Source: Favolaschia claudopus (lineage: Eukaryota > Basidiomycota > Agaricomycetes > Agaricales > Mycenaceae). From it: DNA of 64,000 nt. The notes below the pieces were generated by a model. It did not search any database, was not told the origin of the DNA, and worked only from the letters and a program-made list of their open reading frames with translations. Of this stretch, positions 54,510 through 64,000 are shown piece by piece (within the stretch, counting starts at the first letter, position 1; every line of letters starts with the position of its first letter). The translations under genes were made by a program, and so were the position numbers. The stretch is from contig JAWWNJ010000013.1 in NCBI GenBank assembly GCA_037176885.1, forward strand, positions 930,001 through 994,000. Direction: 5' to 3'.

Positions 54510-54794
54510 TAAGTAAATGGATTCACGCGTGCGTCTCAATCGATCCCTCGCGGTCGAGAATGAACTGGTAAACGAATGGTATCATCAATGTATAAATTAA
54601 GCAGGTTATACACTACAAGCTCGCTCTTGGGATAAAAGCAGTCAGCTACAGGATAGTCGCGGCATTATTTCAATGTGCTCTATATGGACGTCGTCGTTGG
54701 AGCCACCCCACACCGACACATGATGGGTTCATGATAGTGGATTAATATCTGCACAGAGATATGTCGCTATGTACAATGTTTTGGGACAAGTCTA

Positions 54795-56978
54795 TCAGTA
54801 TTTGGAGTACTGTGGAGGGACGTCAGTCAGGGCGATCGAGATAAATGATAGAGGAGGAACGCACCACAACAGAGTTCTCGACGTAATGTGTTGTGCAATC
54901 CATCTCGGCCAAGGGAACGATCTTTGTCTTCTTGACTGTAGAAAACCAGTTAGAATCATTCGCATTATCGGTGGAGCAGCAAGCCAATACTGACCGAACT
55001 TGTAACCGAAGTAGAGGACTATTACGAAGGGGATGTTGATGTACGCCGAGATGAACGACTGATAGTCGAAGGGTTTTGTCATGAAAGCCGTGTAGCCTGA
55101 ACAAGTTCCATATGAGCAAGATTCCAGCAAGAGGAATGAACGGCACTAACCATTGAAGAAGATGATGATGCTGCAGCTGATCAGGACGGTCCAAGCTCCC
55201 CAAGGCTGCGTCCATGACTTGAAGGGAAGCACATCGCGGCTGAGGCCTTGCACCTTGAAACCGCGGTCTAGAAAGCGAAAATAAGCGCAGTTCCCTCGAG
55301 ACGAGACTCAGGTGTGAACTTACACCACCGGATGTGAGACAAAGCGACACCAGACCATGTAATCAAAGAACCCAGAGTCGTGATGTTGGCCAACCAGTTG
55401 AAGGCATCGGTGGCACCACCACTGCCGCAAGCGAGGTAACCGAGGCAGGCGAAGGCAGAGCAGAGGGCGAGCGAATAGATGGGAACACCAGTCCTGTTAA
55501 CCTTGGCGAAGATACGGGGTGCCTGGCCTTGCTGGGCAAGCATGAAGAGCGACCGTGAAGTCGAGTACAAGAACTCGTTGCCGGAGGAGAACGCAGAGGT
55601 AAGGACGACAGCGTTGACAATGTGCGCCAACACCTTGATACCGGCGGTCTGGATGATGATGACGAAAGGCGACTCAGAAGCATCACCCGAATCCTCAGCG
55701 TTGGCCTGGAGGAGATGGGGGTTGCTGCGCTGAAGGCACATGCCGATAAGGAGGACGGCGAAGACGTCTGCAACGATTGTGATCAGCACCCTGGGCAAGC
55801 GTCGAAAGCCAAGAACGTACAGAGAAGCACAATACGGTAGAAGATGGCGCGAACAGCCGTCTTCATCGTGACCCGAGGGTTGCTTGCCTCAAGACAGATC
55901 ATGGCGAGACCCTCCATTCCACCGACTACCGGAAATCAGCTAGTTATTCGGGTACTAAGTAGCAGAGACATACGCGAGAAGGCAGCCTGAGTGAGCACAG
56001 CCCAGAAACCGAGGAAACGAGCCTTGGAAGCAGGCTTAACGTCGAAGAACGTGGCGTTGAAAGGCTCGTCTCTCCAGTAGCGGAATCCACGACGGTCGCG
56101 GTCGGGCGCACCACCAAGGTCAACAACGAGACACACGAGGAGCAAGCCGATAACGGTCATGATCTTGATGAATGCGAAAACTGTGGAAACAAATTAGGAA
56201 TTGGAATGTGGTGCGCATATTGAAAAAAAAACATACCGAACTCAAATTCACCGAAGTACTTGACACCGGCAAGATTGACGAGGATAATACCAATTGTCAT
56301 AACGGTGATGTAGATAGCCCGGTGCTTCTCGTTCGAGTCCCAGAACCCGATGACAATAGACTGAGAACTCGTAAGAACGATATAGCGCGAAGAATGGAGA
56401 ACGTACGGCAGCGACGATCTCGACGGGGGCGGTAATGACGGTTTGGAACCAGAATTGCCAACCCATGGCAAAGCCGAGGGCGGGGTCGACATATCGAGCA
56501 GAGAATTCGATAAAACCGCTAGCCGAAGGGTCGTAAACCATCATCTCTCCAAGAGAGTACCTAACGAAGAGTTAGAGAACGATTCATAGAAACCTTAAGC
56601 ATTGAGCCATCTACATCATTAAGCCGACGATCAAACCGACGATCGTATATCCCAAAAGAGCACCAACGGGACCACCGTTGGCCAAAGCTTTCCCGGACTA
56701 CCGAGATTATCGAGTGAGAAAAAATAGACGGTGATCAGTGAACAAACATACGCCCAAAAACACTGGCAACAGGGATCAGACGATGGTAGAGCAGAGAGAA
56801 AGAGAGGCGTACATCCAGTCCCAATAGTACCCGCAATAGCAATCATAGAAACTTGACGTCCCTTGAGGGTGCGGTGCATGTGGCCAGCATCCTCAGTGTG
56901 GTAGGGAACATCCTCGGTGACGACTTCACCGGAGTGAGATGCTTTCTTCTCAATGTCGAAGTCGGGCGAGGAAGACAT
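54795..56978 (-). CDS. Amino-acid permease (GAP1/YAT type)
   Basis: Multi-exon minus-strand gene starting MSSSPDFDIEKKASHSGEVV. Family sequences in order: RTLKGRQVSMIAIAGTIGTG, LFLGSGKALANGGPVGALLG, YSLGEMMVYDPSASGFIEFS, ARYVDPALGFAMGWQFWFQT, IGIILVNLAGVKYFGEFEF, VGGMEGLAMICLEASNP, AFSSGNEFLYSTSRSLFMLA, TGVPIYSLALCSAFACLGYL, LITWSGVALSHIRW, PFDYQSFISAYINIPFVIVL. About twelve membrane helices. The FLG of the first helix comes from an 11-nt exon at 56752-56762. The protein imports amino acids by proton symport at the plasma membrane. The C-terminus (THYVENSVVYSKY) is short and unusual. Confidence 0.93.
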
Positions 56979-59900
56979 TGCGTCGCGCGGGACTGGGGGG
57001 AGTCGACGGGAGAGTAAAGCTTGCCGGTCCCAAGGTCCCCCATATTTATTCTGCAGGCGCGAGATTTGATGGACCGATCTGTCAACGAACCGAGCATGTG
57101 CTTCCCATCATGATCTCCGCTTATTGCCCCATTTGTTGGCGCGCGAGATAAGCTGCGCTCCATGTTGCAACATAAATTTCTCGCTCTTGTTTCACCTGCC
57201 GAGAGTACGCCCAGGGGTAGATTGCAACCTTATCCTTCCGGAAGACCGAGTGGATTTTTCTGATGTTTTTTGAGTGATTTTTCAATTGCACCAATGGGTG
57301 TTCATGAGACTGAAATAGTGGAGCTCGAATTGAACTGGACTGGTCCAGCGGACCGCCAATTCGCACTATCGCCGGCGGGTGCTCGAGGGCTGTTTCGAAG
57401 GACCCAAGCTGTGTAACAGCTCGTTACTGTGTCTGCCAAAAGCTACAACTGTATCCTGACCTTGAATTGAGCGGATGAACTAACCGAGTTACGGATTGAT
57501 ACTGGTCGTGTGATCAATGTCAAATTTCAGAATGGTTCCATGTTCAAAAATGCCTCAAAATTGAACAAACTCACCACGTTCCATGATTAATGTCCTCTTG
57601 GAGCAATCTTGGAGTATTAACACCAGAAGACCGATCGTTCAGAAGCTTTCAGCACAGAAGACATTGAAATTTCGAAGCCAAACGACACATCACATATTGT
57701 TGATCGTCCCTGGGGGTTGCCGATCCATTCAACGTCGTCGCACGACCAATTTGCAGACCAGCAACCCTTGCTTTCACTGAAACGCTCATTCGAAAGGCAC
57801 GACAGCACGAAAAAGGCACGAAAGATAGCGACCCTCAAGCCAGAATTCGTTATCCAACAAGCGAAGGGCGGTTTCGGAGTTTGGCTAGGCGTCTGGGGTT
57901 GATAGAGTCAAAAAATCACATTGACAAGCGGATAACAGTGGATAACCGACGCCTACAAATGCATGGTCGATTCCGTTAACTTGGCAAATTGGTCTTTAAG
58001 CCTAAGGAGGGTTCGCAGCACTTGGGCAGCTCAGAACACTAGGACGCAGTCTGTTCAGTGTGTTGCAACTTCCACCTTCGACGAATTCCAGACAGTAGGA
58101 GATCAGCGGAGAGACCTTCCAAGAGATAACGTAACGCAACATTCTATCGGTTACAGCTGCACCGCTTTCACGATCTTCTCACCACTAATGATCGGGACGC
58201 GTGGGAGCCAAGGCACACTCATTTACTTCCGGGCGAAAATTCCGGCTCAAATCTCTTCAATTTTTCGCTCAAACATTATTGGCGGAAGCTGGTCGACGTC
58301 TGGCGAGGTCCGGCGCATGCTCGCTATGCGCACTCAACGGCCGGAGGATCCTCGTAATATACGTATGGGTAGCGCATGCCGTTGCCAAGCGCGTCCGTTG
58401 CCGCCGCGACCTGCCATGAACTCACTCGCTTAAAGATTTTCTCCATTCGTTCGTTCTTGCAGTTTATATGACTGCCTCTGTCAAATCCAGCGCTGACACT
58501 GGACATTCTCTCCCCGGTCCCGCCGTCTTTCAGAGCTCGTTTCGTGCCAAAATTATGGTTTCTCCTCGCACATAGATCTATGACACTCATCCGAGCCCTC
58601 AACCACGACGAACGCGAAGTCTTCTTGCAGTTTACCACCTGGCTCGGTGAACCTCCGAATTCGAAGATGACGAAGTTCAAATCGATTTCCCGCCACCAGG
58701 AGGGACCAGGCTTCGCGCTTCCCAGCACGGTGTGAACGACCGATAGAGAGCACGGACTTGTTTCCCCACCGCCCCCAATGGTAGCGGCCTAGCCTCGTCA
58801 TTCCAGCCACATTTATCGATTGGCACATGCGACTTCTCCTTGGCTGCCGGATGTCCTGCGGCGGCAGCTGCCACGCTACATTCAGTCCCGGTCCCGCTCG
58901 TCACTCAACCGATGCTCCGCCGGAACCTCACCGGCTAGCCTCGGTCTCCCTTTCTCTCTTCAATATGTGGAAAGCTTCTCCTCTTTTTAACGTTCATACC
59001 AAGGGATAGTTGACCTAAGTACAGCAACTCATTAAGCGCCGCGATTCTGGGGTATACATCACATCTAAACGGTCATCAACATCTTAGCGCCCCGAATCCA
59101 AATATGTCATCGTCTCCTCTATTCAAGGCAAGTATGAACAGTTTACATTGGTTCAACGTCCGCCACCGTGTGTTCCTTTTGCCTTCCGCTATTTTCCCTA
59201 GTGGCTGGTTGAATTCTACCCCCGAGTCGGTCTGCGACACGCTGGACCTACGCTCAATCACTTAGGCGCGATCATAGCTGGTAAGGATTCGGCAGGACCT
59301 GGGTAACAGCCTGTAACAGCCCAGTCAAATACTGTATGCCCAAGGAAATCCACAGCCTTTTGACCTGCGACTGCGACTGCGACTAGTACTTGACTTGAGC
59401 TCGAGGTGCACAGGTACCACATGATTGTCTATGCAAGTTCAACGGTTCGCGGGAAAGGAAATGAATCGAATCCACTGACCGCGCGTTCTTCTGTCTCATA
59501 GATGAACAGGAACTACACCGTGCAAGAAATCACTGGCTGGACGAGTTTGGCAGCTTTCTCCTTATTTTATCCATACCAACGTCAACGCCACCTCCAATGA
59601 AGGACGAAATGAACTGCTTCTTCTTCCGTTACCTGATACTGTACCGGTGCTGGTCGTGAACGAGTGCATTAATAGCTGCACTAATTGCTGATACATCTGT
59701 CTGATATCGGACCGGGGGGAAGGAATACTATCCTGTCAATGATTTTGGGTATAAGTAGGTACGAAGGTTATATGAATGTTCGAAAGGATTTGGATTGACG
59801 GAAGATGGTTACGAGCAAGCTGAGGATTTTGTGCTACCATTCCATGTAAGGAAATCGAAGCTTTGGATGCCTGCTGAAGGACGTGCGGACCGGCAGTACA

Positions 59901-61829
59901 TGAAGATCGTCCACCGTAAATGAATCGAAGCGTCAGAGGAGAGAAACCACTGTCATTAATTTGCGTCCGAGAACTACTTCGAGTTAGGGGAAATGACAAC
60001 TTTTTCTGTCAATTTTTGAGGCCTGTATACCTGCGACAAAGGTGAAAATACAGGTGAAGCATGTTTATAATTTATGATTGCCCGGAAAGTACGGGACCGT
60101 GTACTACGTAATTGTTTGACAGGTCACACTACCGCGCGACCATTTTCCCACGATCGACTTGAACTCGAACACCACCTTCTCAAAGATTCAACTGAATGGA
60201 ATGCTTCATGAACTGCACTCTGAAACCCGGATGAGCTGACACTGTTAAGCTTTCGGCACCCCTCGACTGCCCGCTTCTCTGATTCTTCCCGTGCCCTGCC
60301 CTTGTTGTTACCAGGCTGTCGCAAGCCGACTCAGCTGCCTACTCTGCTTACCGTAGGTTCCAGTCGAGACGTTCCATTCTTATATTTTCTGTGGTTCAAA
60401 ATTAAGTGCTGGATATCCAAGCCCCCGTAGAAGTTGGCGCGCTTCATCGCAAAGGACCAGTCATCACTCGGTTTGAGATTGTCCTCTCCATGGTCGGCTC
60501 TCTTTCCTGATTGATGTTGCAGTTCGCGGGATATGGTGAGTGCACACATGCCGTGAGTGTTTCTCTGTTCAAGCCTCGCGCGCGACCGTTCAGCATGAGA
60601 TGTAGAGATCCCTCCGGGATTCGACGGCATCGGCAGGGAGTCTCTCTCAGCACAAATTACAATTATTGCCCAAGCCATTACTGCACCATTTCCCATACAT
60701 CTTGACATACTATGTTCTGTCTCGCATGGCACCGTCTCTTCGCTGAAATTGGCACCATATGCGTCCACACTCCGCGGAATTCTCTCCGTCCCTTGGCTCC
60801 GTACCTCCGTACTTGCAAGCGCGGTTTGCTGACTGACTGTCCGTGCGGCAGTTGTCTCCATGTGCTCACCTCAGGCCAACATCAAATTCTGGCCATTCGC
60901 CTTCCATTCAACTTGAAAATGCGATTTGAACCGACCTTTTGTGTGGTCAAATCATTACCTATAGGGAGCGGAATCCCGTATTTACGCTATTTGATTTCTG
61001 GGTCTTGAAGGTTAGCAAGTCCAAAAGCTTTTACGATTGCATACCTTCATCACTCCCGGTCACAGCAATGTCGATTTTGACGTACTTGTAATCGGCCTGT
61101 CATCCCGCTCTTGCGGATGTTCCCTTGTGAATGCAGCTCTCCTCGACGCCTTGTGAGTACCTCACCGCTTTTGACCTTCGCCGCCTTGCTGATCCAGTCG
61201 AGAAGTAGGCCGTCAATGAATGTGTCTTTTACAAAATTGGCTGAACCGCATTGAATCGAATGAAAGTTACACCTTGCGTTTTTGTTGGCAGATCTCCTCC
61301 TCCCGCCCGCGGTTTACCGTCGAAATGATGCGTTCGAATTCATATCCTCTTTCCACTGTTCGGGGGTCGACGCAACATACAGATCGAACCGTGGGAATTC
61401 CAAATTTTTCTCGTGTGCCCTTCTGACAGACTCAAATTCGATGAAAGGTGGCCCGTACGTTATAAAGCGCGTTCAACGAGTATGCCTTCTACATTGCCAG
61501 ATAGCCGCTGTATCTACATCAACATCAACTAAAACAAGTCGAGTGTTCCCTCTCACCATTTCTAAATAAACTCGATGAAACCCTCGAATCACAGGCATAT
61601 AAATACAGCGCTTGAACTACCCACTGGCACCCCACCGCAATACGCTATCAGCGCTGCCATCTAATTTCCGTTCAACGGTGGTTTATTCTTCGTGCGTCCG
61701 TATCTCATCAGACCAACTAATAATGGCGAAATCTTCCCCGGTGGCATCCATATATTCATAGCTTAGCATCGATTCCAAATCAATTCAATTGAACATTCTC
61801 TCATGCTGCAAGTAAGTATAATCTGGTCC
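56979..61829. other. Gene-poor stretch
   Basis: About 4.9 kb in which no open frame on either strand shows a domain, convincing splice-linked exons or similarity to other parts of the window. The first part is the permease promoter. It contains short simple runs such as GACTGCGACTGCGACT near 59370. Confidence 0.5.
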
Positions 61830-62060
61830 TCATATCGAATCCCGCAACTTCGCACTCCGTTGGCAGATGCTGCACAACTTGTCGAGCGCCGATGATTCGC
61901 GGTGCAAAATAGGTTCGATGGGCGCCTACCTCTGGTTCTCATACCAGTACTCAACCCCGCAGCTTCGCACTCCGTTGGCGGGGCTGCGCAACTTGTCACA
62001 TTCGGATGGCTCTGGTTCTAAAATACTTGGTTCGATGGGCGCCTGCCTGTTTTGAACTGA
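61830..62060 (+). repeat. Tandem duplication, about 115 bp x 2
   Basis: Shared blocks CTTCGCACTCCGTTGGC, GC.CAACTTGTC and GGTTCGATGGGCGCCT occur at 61848/61961 and downstream. A pure T run of about 18 lies further on, at 62314-62331. Confidence 0.75.
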
Positions 62061-62819
62061 ACCGCTCACACGGCGACTCTTACTAGGCTCGCGAATTGAT
62101 TTCCTCGTCAACAGATCTGGCGCTGAAGCACTTGTCTGCTTTGCTTTGTATTTTTGGGCTTTGTCGAGGCGCAATAGAAAAAAACAACCTCAGCCGACTC
62201 GGAGCTGCCAGACGTGGACAAGAGACGTCGCCGATCTGTCGACTGCCACTGTGCTTGCTTGATTCTCTCTATCGACGCCCACCCGCTGGCAGTTCCTTGA
62301 TCAGTAACGCCACCTTTTTTTTTTTTTTTTGAAATGAACATTGGATTTAGAACCTGGACAAGATCACCAAATCACTGAGATTTCAAGGAAAATTAATTTT
62401 TCATCTGTGTCCACTCACGATTAACATAACATAAGTCATGGCTGGCCAACCTTCGATTTTCTGTGGCGTAGATAGATCTCACTTCATTTCGAGGTCGAGA
62501 GACCTGATCATCGAGCAAATTCGATAGAGTTCTAGAGGACTTGGTTTGGTAATTGCCACATGCCTTCGAATTCGCTGGCGGGAAGAATGGAATCTCCACG
62601 CAGCACATGGTTATAGGTAAGTACGAACTCGAAATCGAGTTTCGGATTTTGCCGGACTCTCGAACGCTTGAAGTTAAAGGCAAGGTTTTAGAGGTTAGAG
62701 GTCAAGGTCAGCGTTACAATTATCCTCTTAGCCTGGCTCGGAGGGGTTTAAATTCAATTCCAGAGGGTATTTTAGGTAGGTTGAGTATTTAACGTTGGGA
62801 ATCGGATGCTTGCTTGAGT

Positions 62820-63150
62820 GTTGACGTTTAGCGTATAGCGTTTAGAGGTAGAATTCAGAAGCCTGGATGAAATTTGAGGTACAAGGAACCCAACCCAATC
62901 GATTCTGTGGCTTGTTGACGTTTAGAGGTAGGAATAGGAAGGGGGGATGCGCGTGCGTCGGTTTTCAAGTCAAAGTAGGTTGAGTTTTTGAGTTTAGAGG
63001 AACCAATTGCCGGACGTTCAAGGCTATTGACGTTTAGAGGTAGGAAGAGGAAGAGGAAGGGGAAGGTTGAGATGCGCGTTGCGTCGCGCCGTGGGTTTCC
63101 GACTCGGAGTCAAAGTTGAGTTTTTGAATTTGAGGAAGCAATTGAACGGG
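62820..63150 (+). repeat. Diverged tandem repeat, about 110 bp
   Basis: Units share TTGACGTTTAGAGGTAGGAA, GATGCGCGT.GCGTCG, AGTCAAAGT.GAGTTTTTGA and GAGGAA.CAATTG. Two full units and a partial leading unit are visible. No coding role. Confidence 0.65.
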
Positions 63151-64000
63151 ACAAGTAGACGTTGGCTCGAAGCCGGTGTGACGAACGAAATCATATCATG
63201 GTCTCTGTGTGCCTCGACGACTCAGCGTGCTTCCATTAAGTATTCCGACTCTAACTTCGATTTCTGGTCGAGGTCGGTCGGTCGATCAATCTATCACTGG
63301 TAGTCTGGATTAATGAAAGTTCAACTTCCCTAGCCTATCCTGGACCATTTTCACAAGAAAAAACTGGATTGCGTCGAATGGCGTACCTAGCAACCAGCCT
63401 CTGAAACTTGAGCTCGAGATGAAAGAAGCTTAAGGACTTCTCTTGAATTCTTAATCTCCAGTCACCCCGCCGCGTAAGCTGTGAGATTAATGAATTCATT
63501 TCCCATTGGTCTTCTTCGGCGTGGTTCTCAAACTTCATTTCGTTTGCGGTTCTGAGTTCTTGCCACGCGTCGGGTACTGTAGAGGTGACGTCTGGATTCT
63601 CAGTGGAGGTGGGGTGCTTCGAATTCTATCTATGCGAAATCACGGATTTCGTGTTTTCGTTTTGTGAAATCAAGTGGGAGGGAGGCAGGAGGAATTGACG
63701 GCGGTGTAAGGAAGGAAGGAAGAGCGAAAGGTACAGGGATGATATGTTTTCTTTTTGTTTGGAGGGTCGAGCGACGAAAGCGGATGCGAAGCGAGTGCCA
63801 GATGAGGTAGTTGAATATTTGGATGTGGGGCAGCAAAAAGCGAGAAGCGCTGTAGCAAAATAAGCCTTTTATTCAACTTCGCAGCTGGTGGTAAGGTGGT
63901 AGGGTAGATGTATTGTGCTGGCCAATCCATCCATCTCGACCGACGACCAACCAGAGAAAGCGATGGGATGGTGTACCTGCAAGAGAGGGGATTGATCATG
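63151..64000. other. Window edge, possible exon of an outside gene
   Basis: The minus-strand sequence at the very end (CCCCTCTCTTGCAG before GTACACC) looks like a splice acceptor, and the frame after it is open for about 110 codons, but its composition is UTR-like. A gene may enter from the right. Otherwise nothing. Confidence 0.2.

Noticed and set aside
62680..63080. Telomere-like repeat (TTAGAGG words)
   Set aside because: Words are scattered in a 110-bp repeat with mixed sequence, not a run of TTAGGG-type units.
1..64000. CRISPR array, bacterial operon, riboswitch or phage
   Set aside because: No regular short repeats with unique spacers, no ribosome-binding sites and no prokaryotic gene order; introns show the DNA is eukaryotic nuclear.

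Overview
This window is nuclear DNA of a filamentous basidiomycete, most likely an Agaricomycete. The evidence is short GT-AG introns (about 45-70 nt) in nearly every gene, F-box proteins of the 'PPEILSEIF' type common in that class, a Zn2Cys6 regulator, a GAP1-type amino-acid permease, CT-rich leaders before start codons, and no operons. Exon maps below were assembled by hand from reading-frame continuity, splice signals and paralogue comparison. No database search was run.

The window interleaves ordinary single-copy genes with copies of a dispersed multigene module. Ordinary genes, left to right: a SAP-domain, NuSAP-like protein (1675-4630); protein-L-isoaspartate O-methyltransferase (4960-5970); a wax-ester-synthase/DGAT acyltransferase and a CYP7/8-like P450 sharing a divergent promoter (9818-13003), beside a decayed AttH/CrtC-like gene; an FMO-type monooxygenase with a signal-like N-terminus (26782-29243); two F-box paralogues flanking a Sel1-repeat protein (30073-35777); a protein with an internal ubiquitin-like segment and a RING-like C-terminus (40073-42652); a Zn2Cys6 transcription factor with a 6-nt microexon (43506-46792); a rhodanese-domain protein (47165-48229); a polyQ protein (52237-53821); and an amino-acid permease (54795-56978). 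The last 7 kb holds no convincing gene, only short tandem repeats.

The striking feature is a family called RIL (RNase III-like) here: five intact genes (A 6560-7889, B 17974-19436, C 24745-26425, D 37360-38726, F 50218-51020), one frameshifted pseudogene (E 48811-49558) and one 3' fragment (G 15175-15620). They share intron positions and phases (0, 2, 1, 0), an N-terminal region resembling a catalytically degenerate RNase III domain, a fast-diverging acidic middle and, in A-D, a conserved basic C-terminal tail. Every copy with a 5' end has a tRNA-like sequence with a Pol III B-box about 130-230 bp upstream, always pointing away from the gene, followed by a TATA box. Ten such tRNA-like units occur here. 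The PCMT 3' flank has been copied with the module: an inverted, internally deleted PCMT pseudogene lies at the left edge (about 344-735), which predicts another RIL gene just outside the window.

Mobile DNA includes a 505-bp foldback element with 176-bp terminal inverted repeats and a 9-bp target duplication (Mutator-type) in the promoter of the RING gene, a second 478-bp inverted-repeat element (54032-54509), and several tandem repeats.
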